This document shows, piece by piece, positions 24,805 through 33,817 of a stretch of 64,000 bases of DNA. Source of the DNA: Undibacterium hunanense (GTDB lineage: Bacteria; Pseudomonadota; Gammaproteobacteria; Burkholderiales; Burkholderiaceae_D). The first letter of the stretch is position 1; every line of letters begins with the position of its first letter. The stretch spans positions 1 through 64,000 of the forward strand of contig NZ_JACOGF010000009.1 of the NCBI RefSeq assembly GCF_014284335.1, written 5' to 3'. The notes beneath the pieces were generated by a model that worked only from the letters and a program-made list of their open reading frames with translations, was not told the DNA's origin and made no database searches. The position numbers and the translations under genes were made by a program.

Positions 24805-25338
24805 GTTTGCCTCGAAAATAGTGTAGGTAGCCAATAAGCACTTCGTCGGTCGCCCAGCTTCTTGACCCGATTGCATTATCACTTGCCAAAGGTTAATTAA
24901 TTGTCTGGATTCTGGTTGCCCAAAATGCCAAGCCCATGATTATACAATGAAAATTAAGGTTTTTGCGATGGGGTTTTGTAGGCTAGGGTCATAGAATGTT
25001 GCTTGTTGTGTGCTTTTTCTGTTCTTTTTGTTATAAATTTTATCAGTGTGCAAAGAAAGTCGCTGGGCTCCTGCCTCCGCAGGAGCGACGAATTTGAGAG
25101 CAAGGCTGTTCTAATAGCCTTCAGGTTTTTGCCTCCTCATTGCATTTCTCTGTGGTGCAGTAAGAAATTCAAGCAACATGTTGCCTGCTTACGGAACGAT
25201 GATCTTTTGCAAAAAAGTCATTTCTCCCTCTATGCCTCTGTGGTGAGAGGTCTTCATCTTAAAAGGCCGGCAAATCTATCCCATTCCTGTCCCGCTTGCT
25301 AAAATCCCACCTCATAAATCAAGTCCTGAAGGAGAACC
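24805..25338. other. Intergenic region with rpmE2 leader and one REP-like palindrome
   Basis: About 530 bases without a supported gene. It holds the upstream region of rpmE2 on the minus strand, a REP-like palindrome at 25059-25090 and the GGAG ribosome site of the TRIC-type gene. Several short frames have no ribosome site and no protein-like composition. Confidence 0.6.
25059..25090. repeat. REP-like palindromic sequence
   Basis: On the minus strand, CGTCGCTCCTG, a GCGGAG loop, and CAGGAGCCCAGCGAC match the widespread proteobacterial REP pattern (CGTC..CCTGCG..GGCAGGA..CCAGCGAC). Only one copy was recognised in the window. Confidence 0.6.
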
Positions 25339-25968
25339 ATGACGACGAGCTATCTGGGTATGAGTTCGATGCTACATAGTATTGAAGTCGCCGGGATACT
25401 GGCTTTTGCCAGTTCGGGGTTTATTGAAGCCAGGCGCAAGCGCATGGATGTGGTGGGGGTGTTTACGGTGGCGTTTATTACTGCCTTTGGCGGCGGCACG
25501 CTGCGTGATCTGCTGCTGGACAGGCGGCCACTGTTTTGGGTGGAGAATCAGGAATACCCCATCCTCATCTTCGTGATATCGCTGATTGCCATTCCCTTTT
25601 TGCGGCATTTACGCAATGCCGTGACAGAAAGCGCGATCGTGCTGGCGGATGCGCTGGGGCTGGGTTTGTTCAGCGTGACCGGTGCTTCACTGGCGCAAGA
25701 GGCGGATATGCCGATGTTTGTCTGTGTGATGATGGGGGTCATTACCGGCATTTTTGGCGGGGTTTTGCGCGATATTATCTGTAATGAGATACCGCTGGTG
25801 TTCAGGCGCAGTCATTTGTATGCGACCTGTGCTTTTGCCGGTTGCTGGGCTTATCTGCTATTGAACTGGCTGCAGGTCAGCGAGGCGGTTGCGCTGGGGT
25901 TTGGCGTAGGCATCTGCTTCGTACTGCGCATGTTGGCAGTACGTTTTGACTGGAAATTACCGGTTTAG
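25339..25968 (+). CDS. TRIC-type trimeric cation channel family protein (UPF0126)
   Basis: A 209-residue membrane protein with seven predicted helices. The duplicated signature glycine-rich loops are AFGGGTLRDLLLD (about residue 57) and IFGGVLRDIICNEIP (about residue 141), which define the UPF0126/TRIC family of potassium- or cation-permeable channels. It has a clear ribosome site (GGAG). It is convergent with the tetR gene and their stop codons overlap by four bases. Confidence 0.9.
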   Translation: MTTSYLGMSSMLHSIEVAGILAFASSGFIEARRKRMDVVGVFTVAFITAFGGGTLRDLLLDRRPLFWVENQEYPILIFVISLIAIPFLRHLRNAVTESAIVLADALGLGLFSVTGASLAQEADMPMFVCVMMGVITGIFGGVLRDIICNEIPLVFRRSHLYATCAFAGCWAYLLLNWLQVSEAVALGFGVGICFVLRMLAVRFDWKLPV

Positions 25969-26645
25969 GCTTGATTGACCACCAGCCGCATAGTGCATGC
26001 CTGTTCCGCAGGGCGCGGTTTTTTTAATGGCGGGCGGGCGACCAGTCCGGCCAGGAATATATCGACCATGTCCTCTGCATGCTGCATCAGGCAGTAGGCG
26101 GAGGTATCTTCCAGCCATTCGTGAACGATGCCGATAACGTAAGCGTGCAAGGCTTGCATGGCGATCCAGGTATCGGTGTCGGCGTGCAGGGTGCCCTGAT
26201 CAACCGCTTTCTGGATCAGTGCTTCGACTTTTGCCAGGCATTCAATACGTTTTTCGCTTTCGGCAGAGAAGAAGATCAGTTCACTGTTTTTTTCGCAACG
26301 ATGAAAAATGATGTCAAATACTTTTTGCTGATGCTCATTGCCGGTGACCAGATTCAGAAAGTGTATATTCAGTTGCCTGATACCTGCCAGGGGGTCTTTG
26401 TGTGGAGTTGACGCAATTTCATTGAGCATTGCTTCCATGGGCAGGAAGGCGCGGTCACACATGGCTTGAAAGAGGGCGTTTTTGTCTTTGAAATGCCAGT
26501 AGATAGCACCGCGCGTCATGCCTGCTGCAAGAGCAACATCATTGAGTGTTGTACTGGTCACACCTTTTTCGGCGAATACTTTTTCAGCAGCGTCGATCAG
26601 CGTATTATAAGTTTCTTGCGCTTCTTCTTTCGTCTTTCTGGCCAT
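25965..26645 (-). CDS. TetR/AcrR-family repressor of the RND pump
   Basis: A 226-residue regulator from the ATG at 26645, which has an AAGGAAAC ribosome site; the longer frame upstream is not protein-like. The N-terminal DNA-binding domain (residues 10-56) contains TLNDVALAAGMTRGAIYWHF, matching AcrR, TtgR and MtrR. The C-terminal ligand domain is of AcrR type (HRCEKNSELIFF). The RND operon lies 735 bases away on the other strand, and an AcrR-type operator sits at that operon's promoter, so local repression of the pump is the likely role. Confidence 0.9.
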   Translation of the reverse strand: MARKTKEEAQETYNTLIDAAEKVFAEKGVTSTTLNDVALAAGMTRGAIYWHFKDKNALFQAMCDRAFLPMEAMLNEIASTPHKDPLAGIRQLNIHFLNLVTGNEHQQKVFDIIFHRCEKNSELIFFSAESEKRIECLAKVEALIQKAVDQGTLHADTDTWIAMQALHAYVIGIVHEWLEDTSAYCLMQHAEDMVDIFLAGLVARPPLKKPRPAEQACTMRLVVNQA

Positions 26646-26939
26646 CTTGTTTCCTTTGCGTACGTCGCGGATTAATTTGCTGGTTAATTTGCAGATTAAT
26701 GATCGCTGCGCACAATTTTTACGTCGTCTCTTCGTTATAGTATTTAATGCAGAGTGAAATCCTGGAAAACATGGGCTTTCTGCCATTCGCAGCCCGGTGC
26801 ATAAGGTACATAAAGCTATATGGATGCTAAATACTGCTTATAAAGACATAAAACGAGAGCTGCATGAAATACTTATATCGTTTTTCTGCTGTTAAAGCCT
26901 GCTTTGTTACGCCTTGATACTGGTACAAATTTAAAAAAA

Positions 26940-26956
26940 TGATCTGTTCCAGATCA
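26940..26956. promoter_or_regulatory. Perfect dyad in the tetR-RND control region
   Basis: TGATCTG-ttc-CAGATCA is a perfect 7-bp inverted repeat with a 3-bp spacer. It does not match the AcrR-type site and may bind another regulator. Confidence 0.4.
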
Positions 26957-27317
26957 AATATGTTGTCCCGCAGCAGAAATTTCATGTCTGCTTTATACTA
27001 GTTTTCTTGCCTTGGTACCAACCTTGTTATCAGGTCCATGACAGCGATGAGATCAGGCTGTCATTTTGTGTCTTTAAAATACCCGGAATTAAGCAAAACT
27101 GCCGCAAATGTATTAAAACCCAGGCCATATCAACATACTGTCTTCGTCGCAGATGGTGTGCCGGGACAAATTTGGCAAGCCTGTTTGCGATACTTGTTTC
27201 AGCGTCTATAGCAAGTGATGTCTATTTAATAAAATCTCAATGGACTCTATCAGAGTCTGCTGGAACCAGATACCTCAAAGCCCCTGCTTTCCTGTAGGGC
27301 TATTGAAAAACCTTATT

Positions 27318-27341
27318 TACAAACATTCGTGAATGTATATA
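27318..27341 (+). promoter_or_regulatory. AcrR-type operator at the RND promoter
   Basis: Core ACATTC-GT-GAATGT within a 24-bp site that agrees with the Escherichia coli acrAB operator at about 21 of 24 positions (from memory of that site). A TATAAT -10 box (about 27338-27343) overlaps its right edge, which suits repression by the nearby TetR protein. Confidence 0.75.
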
Positions 27342-27380
27342 ATAGCACACCGCCTTTCAATTTAGAAGAAAGAATCTCCC

Positions 27381-28727
27381 ATGCGCTCCCCTGCACAATT
27401 ATCTACACCGTTTTTTAAGCTTTCATCGATTACCAGTCATATGACCCAGGCCTTGCCTGCCTTGCGTATTGCTGCCGTCAGCCTGCCTTTGCTGGTGCTG
27501 GCTGCCTGCGGCAAGCAGGGTGCCAATGCTGCGCCGCCGGGTGGCATGCCGCCACCTGAAGTCAATGTGGTGACCGTACAGCCACGCAACCTGGGTCTGG
27601 ATTTTGAATATGCGGCACAAACCGCAGGTTCACGCGAAACGGAAGTGCGTGCCCGTGTTGCCGGTATTCTGGAAAACCGCTTGTATGAAGAAGGTTCCCG
27701 CGTCAAGGCAGGCACGGTCCTGTTCCAGATTGATCAGGGTACGTACCGCACGCAACTGGCATCGGCAGAAGCCGCCGCCGGTGTCGCTGAAGCCAAGTTG
27801 AACCAGTCCAAGCGCGAATTTGCCCGCCTGGCACCGTTGGCAGCAGAAAAAGCCATCAGCCAGAAAGAATTTGACGATGCCAAGTCTGCACTGGAAACAG
27901 CAGAAGCCAGCTACAAGCAAGTGCAGGCTCAAGTCAATGAAGCCAAACTCAATCTGGGTTATACCCGCGTGGTAGCTCCTATTGATGGTGTGACCGGTGT
28001 TGCCGCCAAATCCAACGGCAGCCTGGTGACTTCGGCTGACAGCCTGTTGACTACTATCGTGCAGACCGACCCTGTGTATGTCAACTTCAGCGTACCGGAA
28101 GCGGATTACCTGAAATTGAGTAAGGACGTAGGCGCAGGCAAAATTGCCTTGCCTGGCAAGAAAACCAATAACGGTAGTCTGGCATTTGATGTGCAATTGA
28201 AACTTGCCGACGGCAGCATGTCTCCAGTGACAGGCAAGATGAATTTTGTCAGCGAAAAAGTGAACCCGGCCACAGGTGGTTTTGATGCCCGTGCCCAGGT
28301 GCCTAATGCTGACGGTACTTTGCGTCCAGGCCAGTTCGTACGCGTGATACTCAGCGGTGCCACCCGTAGCGCCGCCATCGCCATACCGCAACGTGCGGTG
28401 ATTGACAGCCCTATGGGCAAAATCGTGTTCACGGTTTCTCCAGATAACAAACTGGTACCAAAGCCGGTTGAGCTGGATGGCTGGTCACATGGTGAATGGA
28501 TAGTGACCAAAGGCTTGCAGGGCGGCGACCGTGTTCTGGTGGATGGTTTCATCAAGGCACATGATCCAGGCATGACGGTAACGCCAGTGGCTATTACTGC
28601 CAAGGCAGCTAATGCACCAGCGGCACCAGCAGGTGCACCACCTGCTGCCCCTGCTGCTGAAGGTAAACCTGCTGCAGCCAGTGCATCTGCTTCAGCACCA
28701 GCAGCCAGCGCCGAGGCAAAACACTAA
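27381..28727 (+). CDS. RND efflux periplasmic adaptor lipoprotein
   Basis: A 448-residue AcrA/MexA-type membrane fusion protein. A lipobox LLVLAACGK (Cys near residue 43) marks a lipoprotein, with the start placed at the first ATG; an inner ATG at 27441 would give a more usual signal peptide length. The hairpin and lipoyl regions (ARVAGILENRLYEEGSRVKAG, LNLGYTRVVAPIDG) and beta-barrel regions follow in order. The last 50 residues are Ala/Pro-rich, longer than in AcrA. It links the RND pump to the outer membrane channel. First gene of a three-gene operon. Confidence 0.93.
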   Translation: MRSPAQLSTPFFKLSSITSHMTQALPALRIAAVSLPLLVLAACGKQGANAAPPGGMPPPEVNVVTVQPRNLGLDFEYAAQTAGSRETEVRARVAGILENRLYEEGSRVKAGTVLFQIDQGTYRTQLASAEAAAGVAEAKLNQSKREFARLAPLAAEKAISQKEFDDAKSALETAEASYKQVQAQVNEAKLNLGYTRVVAPIDGVTGVAAKSNGSLVTSADSLLTTIVQTDPVYVNFSVPEADYLKLSKDVGAGKIALPGKKTNNGSLAFDVQLKLADGSMSPVTGKMNFVSEKVNPATGGFDARAQVPNADGTLRPGQFVRVILSGATRSAAIAIPQRAVIDSPMGKIVFTVSPDNKLVPKPVELDGWSHGEWIVTKGLQGGDRVLVDGFIKAHDPGMTVTPVAITAKAANAPAAPAGAPPAAPAAEGKPAAASASASAPAASAEAKH

Positions 28728-28800
28728 GCCCCTAAATTAAGCCAAAGTATCAAGCTGAAAATCCGCTGCATAACAAAGCTAAGGCTACAAGGAATTATTC

Positions 28801-31800
28801 ATGTTCTCAAAATTTTTTATTAACCGGCCGATCTTCGCGACAGTTTTGTCGCTGATCATCGTGCTGGCCGGTCTGGCCGCTCTGCGCGTCCTGCCGATTT
28901 CGCGCTACCCGGAGATTTCTCCGCCAGTAGTGAATGTGACTGCAGTTTATCCCGGCGCGTCTGCCGAGGTGGTTGAACGCACCGTTGCCGGCCCTATCGA
29001 AGAACAGATCAACGGCGTGGAACACATGCTGTACATGGATTCGGTTTCTTCTGCTGACGGTCGGGTATCGATCAACGTCACATTTGAAGTCGGTACCGAT
29101 CTGGATATCGCTGCCGTTAACGTCAACAACCGCGTGCGCCAGGCAGATGCCAAGTTGCCACAAGAGGTAAGACGCCAGGGTGTGACGGTGTCCAAGAGCT
29201 CGTCCAACTTCCTGGTCGTGGCTGCCTTGTTCTCGCCAGATAACCGTTACGATGCGCTGTATCTGTCCAACTATGCAACCCAGAATGTACTGGATGCATT
29301 GAAGCGTGTACCAGGTACCACCAATATCCAGATTTTCGGTGCCAAGGATTATGCAATGCGTATCTGGATGCGTCCTGACCGCATGGCGCAACTGGGGGTA
29401 ACGGTTGCCGATATCTCGAACGCAATTACTGAACAGAATGCACAGTATGCTGCCGGTAAAGTTGGCGCACCGCCAAACAATACCGAAGAACTGACGATGA
29501 CTGTCACGGCCAAGGGACGTTTGCTGGAACCGTCTGAATTTGCCAATATCATCATCAAATCTGCCAAGGGTGGTTCTGCCATCCGTATCAGTGATGTGGC
29601 ACGTGTTGAACTGGGTTCCAAGGATTACAACCTGTATGGTCGGGTCAATGGTCATCCATCTGCCAACATCGGTGTGTTCCTGCAGACCGGCGCGAATGCG
29701 CTGGAAACCCGCAAGGCTGTAGAGCAAACACTGAAAGACCTGAAAGCCAAATTCCCGGAAGGCATGGAATATGCCACGCCGTATGACACCACACCTTTCG
29801 TGACGGAATCCATCGCCGAAGTGTTGAAAACCCTGGCAGAAGCCATGGTGCTGGTGTTTATCGTGGTGTATCTGTTCCTGCAAAGCTGGCGTGCGACCAT
29901 CATCCCGACACTGGCAGTGCCGGTATCGTTGATCGGTACCATGGCTGGTCTGCATTTGCTGGGCTATAGCATTAATACGCTGACATTGTTCGGTATGGTG
30001 CTGGCGATTGGTATTGTGGTGGATGATGCGATCGTGGTGCTGGAAAACGTTGAGCGTCTGATCAATGAAGAAGGCATGACGCCGAAAGATGCGGCGATCG
30101 AAGCCATGCATGAAGTGACTGGCCCGGTTATCGCGATTGTGCTGGTGCTGGTGGCTGCGTTTGGTCCTATCGCTTTCCTTGGTGGTCTGGCGGGTGAATT
30201 GTATCGTCAGTTCTCGGTCACGATTTCCATCGCGGTTGTTTTGTCCGGTATCGTTGCTTTGACTTTGACACCTGCCTTGTGCGCGATTTTGCTCAAGCCT
30301 GGTTCAGAAAATCACAACCGTTTCTTTACCTGGTTTAACGCAGCCTTCCTGCGTCTGACCAAGCGTTATACCAATGGCGTTACCTTCTTCATGAAGCGTG
30401 CCGTACTGGGTATTGCACTGGTGCTGGGTATGGTCGCACTGACTGGCCTGTTGTGGAAAAATGTACCAGGTGGTCTGGTGCCGGATGAAGATCAGGGTTA
30501 TTTCATCGGTGCGGCCATCATGCCGGACGGCGCTTCGCTGGATCGTACTGATGCTATGGTGCGTCAGGTTGAATCCATCATGAAAACCAACAAGAACATC
30601 GACACCACCTTTGCTCTGGTTGGTCTGGACTTCCTGGGTGGTGGCGGTTTGAAATCTTCTGCTGCAACCATGTTCTTCCCCTTGAAGCCATGGGAAGAGC
30701 GTAACCAGTCTGCACAGCAGATGGTAGGCGAAAGCTATATGAAGACTGGCCGTATCAAGGAAGGTTTGCCTTTGTTCTTTGCCCCGCCTGCGATTCAAGG
30801 TCTGGGTCAGACTGGTGGCTTTGAGTTCTATCTGCAAAATGCCGGTGAAGGTGGTGTCAAGCGCCTGGCGCAACTGTTGCCTTTGCTGATCGCAGAAGCC
30901 AACAAGCAGCCTGAACTGGCTGGTGTAAAAACCTTGTGGCAAGCCAATTCTCCACAGTTGTACGTAGACGTGGACAATGAAAAAGCACGTTCCATGGGCG
31001 TGGCCTTGTCGGACGTATATAACACCCTGGCTGCGACCATGGGTAGCTATTATGTGAATGACTTCAACAAGAACGGTCGTATCTATACCGTGCAGTTGCA
31101 GGCAGAAGGTGCGTATCGTGCCAAGCCAGACGACATCGGCAGCATGTATGTACGTTCTGCCACGGGCCAGATGATACCGGTGCGTGCCTTCACAACAGTG
31201 AAGTTCATTACCGGCCCTGACTCTGTACAGCGTTTCAATGCCTTGCCTTCGATTAAATTGCTGGGCGATGCCAAACCAGGTTACAGCTCTGGCCAGGCGA
31301 TTGCGGCGATGGAACGTGCAGCGAAAAATGTCTTGCCGGCAGATGTCGTGTATGACTGGGGTGGTGCATCCTTCCAGGAAAAACGCAGCAGCAACGCGGC
31401 TGGTCTGGCACTCGGTGCCGGCGTGCTGATGATTTTCCTGATTCTGGCTGCACAGTATGAAAAATGGTCCCTGCCATTCTCGGTCTTGCTGGCCATGCCT
31501 TTCGGTATCTTTGGTGCCTTGCTGGCGGTGTACCTGCGTCACTTCAACAATGACGTGTACTTCCAGATCGGTCTGGTGACGCTGTTGGGGCTGTCGGCGA
31601 AAAATGCGATTCTGATTGTGGAATTTGCGGTCATGAAAGTGCATGAGGGTTATGCACCGGTGGCTGCGGCACTGGAAGCAGCACGTTTGCGCTTCCGTCC
31701 TATTCTGATGACTTCGCTGGCCTTTATTTTGGGTGTGGTACCACTGGCTTTCTCGCACGGTGCAGGTGCTGCTGCGCGTCAATCTCTGGGTACTGGTGTT

Positions 31801-31956
31801 TTGGGCGGTATGCTGGCAGCGACTTTCCTGGCGATCTTCTTCGTGCCTTTGTTCTTCAAGCTGATCAATGACAGGCGCTTGAAAACCACTGAGCAGGATT
31901 TTGAACACCCTGTCCATATTTTGCACAATGCACCTCAAGCAGATGTGAAGGAATAA
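28801..31956 (+). CDS. RND multidrug efflux pump, HAE1 family (AcrB/MexB-like)
   Basis: A 1051-residue inner-membrane RND protein, the usual length. It begins MFSKFFINRPIFATVLS, has paired acidic residues in transmembrane helix 4 (GIVVDDAIVVLENVER) for proton relay, and GFEFYLQN in the substrate-binding porter domain. The C-terminal helices end with the usual FFVPLFF segment. It exports hydrophobic drugs, dyes or solvents. The stop overlaps the start of the outer membrane factor (TAATG). Confidence 0.95.
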   Translation: MFSKFFINRPIFATVLSLIIVLAGLAALRVLPISRYPEISPPVVNVTAVYPGASAEVVERTVAGPIEEQINGVEHMLYMDSVSSADGRVSINVTFEVGTDLDIAAVNVNNRVRQADAKLPQEVRRQGVTVSKSSSNFLVVAALFSPDNRYDALYLSNYATQNVLDALKRVPGTTNIQIFGAKDYAMRIWMRPDRMAQLGVTVADISNAITEQNAQYAAGKVGAPPNNTEELTMTVTAKGRLLEPSEFANIIIKSAKGGSAIRISDVARVELGSKDYNLYGRVNGHPSANIGVFLQTGANALETRKAVEQTLKDLKAKFPEGMEYATPYDTTPFVTESIAEVLKTLAEAMVLVFIVVYLFLQSWRATIIPTLAVPVSLIGTMAGLHLLGYSINTLTLFGMVLAIGIVVDDAIVVLENVERLINEEGMTPKDAAIEAMHEVTGPVIAIVLVLVAAFGPIAFLGGLAGELYRQFSVTISIAVVLSGIVALTLTPALCAILLKPGSENHNRFFTWFNAAFLRLTKRYTNGVTFFMKRAVLGIALVLGMVALTGLLWKNVPGGLVPDEDQGYFIGAAIMPDGASLDRTDAMVRQVESIMKTNKNIDTTFALVGLDFLGGGGLKSSAATMFFPLKPWEERNQSAQQMVGESYMKTGRIKEGLPLFFAPPAIQGLGQTGGFEFYLQNAGEGGVKRLAQLLPLLIAEANKQPELAGVKTLWQANSPQLYVDVDNEKARSMGVALSDVYNTLAATMGSYYVNDFNKNGRIYTVQLQAEGAYRAKPDDIGSMYVRSATGQMIPVRAFTTVKFITGPDSVQRFNALPSIKLLGDAKPGYSSGQAIAAMERAAKNVLPADVVYDWGGASFQEKRSSNAAGLALGAGVLMIFLILAAQYEKWSLPFSVLLAMPFGIFGALLAVYLRHFNNDVYFQIGLVTLLGLSAKNAILIVEFAVMKVHEGYAPVAAALEAARLRFRPILMTSLAFILGVVPLAFSHGAGAAARQSLGTGVLGGMLAATFLAIFFVPLFFKLINDRRLKTTEQDFEHPVHILHNAPQADVKE

Positions 31957-33401
31957 TGATGTCTGGAACAAAATTAGTATTAACGACGCTGGTCGCCAGC
32001 CTGGTGCTGGCAGGATGCGCATCGGTTGGGCCCGACTATCAACGTCCGGCCCTGGAAACACCGGCCAGCCTGGGTGCTGTGGCGACACAGAACAAACAGC
32101 TTGCTGTTGACTACGCGGCATGGTGGAAAAGCTTCCAGGACCCGGTTCTGGACAGCTTGCTGGATGAAGCTGCAAAAAATAACCAGGATCTGATTCTGGC
32201 TGCTGCCCGCATAGAAGAGGCGCGTGCCGTTGCCGTTGGCACCAATTCAAATCGCTACCCCAGTGTGGATGCCAATCTGGGTGCATCACGTACGCGCACC
32301 AGTGAAAATGCAGGCAAGCTGGGTGTTGGTGTCAGCCCTTATGCCAAAGATTTTCAGCTGAGTCTGACGGCTTCGTATGAAGTGGATTTCTGGGGCAAGC
32401 TGTCACGTGCGGATGAAGCAGCCCGTGCCCGCTTGCTGGCACAGGAAGCCAATCGTGGCCTGGTACAAAGCAGCCTGTATGCGAATGTCGCGCAAAGCTA
32501 TTTCGCCATGCGTGCCGCTGATGCACAACTGGCCCTGGCCGATTCAACCCTGAAGACCCGTCAGGAAAACCTGCGTCTGCAACAGAAGCGTTATACAGCT
32601 GGTGCGACCAGTGAGCTTGATTTGCATGTGGCCGAATCAGAAAGTGCTGCGGCAGACATCAGCTACGCGCAGGCCAAACAGTCTTTGTCGAATATAGAAT
32701 CGACACTGGCAGTCTTGCTGGGTCGTTCTGCCAGCGCCATTGCCCAACCGGTGATTGCGCGTGGCAATGCGATTGACAGCCTGCATCAGCAACTGATCAT
32801 GCCGGCAGATTTGCCGTCTGATTTGCTGAACCGCCGCCCGGATATCCTGTCGGCAGAGCAGGCCCTGGTGGCCGCCAATGCGGACATCGGCCAGGCCAAG
32901 GCGCAGTATTTCCCCAGCCTGAAACTGACGACTACTGCTGGTTATGAATCCAGGGTGTTTGAAGACCTGATTAATCCAGCCTCGTTGCTGTGGAGCCTGG
33001 GCAGCAGCCTGGCGCAACCAGTTTTCCGTGCCGGTGCGATTGCTGCGGTAGTCTCTGGTGCAGAAGCTCGCAAGAACCAGGCTTTGGCGCAATATGTGCA
33101 GGCAGTGCAGGGCGCTTTCCGTGATGTGCATGATGCCTTGAACAATACGGCTGCCAATGAGCAGGTGAATGCCGCTTCCGAGCGCAGGGTCACAGCCTTG
33201 AAAGATTCGTTGCGTCTGGCGGATCTGCGCTACAAGAATGGCTATAGCAGTTATCTGGAAGTCCTGAATGCACAACGTGATCTGTTCCAGGCGCAATCCA
33301 GCCTGATCGACAGCAAGCGTGCGCAATTGTCTGCCGTGGTCAGTATTTACAAGGCCGTAGGTGGTGGCTGGAGCAAGCCTGAGACTTTGGCCAGTAAATA
33401 A
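31956..33401 (+). CDS. Outer membrane efflux lipoprotein, OprM/NodT-like
   Basis: A 481-residue TolC-family channel with a lipobox LVLAGCASVGPDYQRP. Two homologous coiled-coil halves (residues 60-250 and 260-460) contain the typical AYEVDFWGKLSRADEAARA and SLRLADLRYKNGYSSYLEVL motifs. It completes the tripartite pump. Translation is coupled to the pump gene, and a strong terminator follows at 33451. Confidence 0.95.
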   Translation: MMSGTKLVLTTLVASLVLAGCASVGPDYQRPALETPASLGAVATQNKQLAVDYAAWWKSFQDPVLDSLLDEAAKNNQDLILAAARIEEARAVAVGTNSNRYPSVDANLGASRTRTSENAGKLGVGVSPYAKDFQLSLTASYEVDFWGKLSRADEAARARLLAQEANRGLVQSSLYANVAQSYFAMRAADAQLALADSTLKTRQENLRLQQKRYTAGATSELDLHVAESESAAADISYAQAKQSLSNIESTLAVLLGRSASAIAQPVIARGNAIDSLHQQLIMPADLPSDLLNRRPDILSAEQALVAANADIGQAKAQYFPSLKLTTTAGYESRVFEDLINPASLLWSLGSSLAQPVFRAGAIAAVVSGAEARKNQALAQYVQAVQGAFRDVHDALNNTAANEQVNAASERRVTALKDSLRLADLRYKNGYSSYLEVLNAQRDLFQAQSSLIDSKRAQLSAVVSIYKAVGGGWSKPETLASK

Positions 33402-33450
33402 ATTGCTGAAAGAAGCAAGTCAGTAAAAGAAATAAATAAGTACCAGAAGT

Positions 33451-33488
33451 AAAAAACGGACCGATTGCATGATCGGTCCGTTTTTTTT
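33451..33488 (+). terminator. Terminator of the RND operon
   Basis: AAAAAACGGACCGAT (33451-33465) pairs with ATCGGTCCGTTTTTT around a TGCATG loop. A run of eight T gives a textbook rho-independent terminator. Confidence 0.9.
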
Positions 33489-33817
33489 GCGCCTGTATTT
33501 CGTATGGACGCGGCATGGGCAAGCTGGAATCTTCGTCCTCGAAAGTTGCGACCTGGTATAAATCGCCTGCAAGTACCTGGTGCAATTCCCGCACCGGTAT
33601 CGTAGAGAGTACGTAGAGAGCATGGCGAGGCGCTGATCCGGTGATATAAAAACCTGCCATTGAATCTCAAAATACGCCTGATCATTCTGTGAAAACTTTA
33701 TAATAATCACATGTCATTCAATCCAAAATCTGTCGCTAAAATTGTCCATTCGACCCTGGCGTCACTGGTGCATCAGCTCATGTCGAAAATGTTCGCCGCC
33801 AATCCAACTGTTGGTAC
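33489..33817. other. Intergenic region upstream of the TonB-dependent receptor
   Basis: About 330 bases. An antisense frame of 106 residues beginning at 33660 reads plausibly at its N-terminus but runs through the terminator and into the efflux gene, so it is not annotated. No clear promoter or operator was recognised. Confidence 0.5.

Larger units (their letters stand above)
26646..27380. other. Divergent control region between tetR and the RND operon
   Basis: 735 bases without a supported gene. It contains a 7-bp perfect dyad at 26940-26956 and an AcrR-type operator at 27318-27341. Short frames in the middle lack ribosome sites. The length leaves room for a small RNA or a lost gene, but nothing specific is visible. 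Confidence 0.5.

Noticed and set aside
27007-27297. A 96-residue plus-strand frame before the RND operon.
   Set aside because: It has no ribosome site, and Cys/Arg-rich composition typical of chance frames.
28807-30111. A 434-residue minus-strand frame inside the RND pump gene.
   Set aside because: It is antisense to a clear AcrB-like protein and has shadow-type composition.
30304-32289. A 661-residue minus-strand frame inside the RND pump genes.
   Set aside because: It is the antisense shadow of the pump and outer membrane genes, rich in His, Gln and Cys, with no ribosome site or domain.
33340-33660. A 106-residue minus-strand frame overlapping the end of the RND operon.
   Set aside because: The N-terminal half reads plausibly, but it crosses the strong terminator and the efflux gene tail; not enough support.
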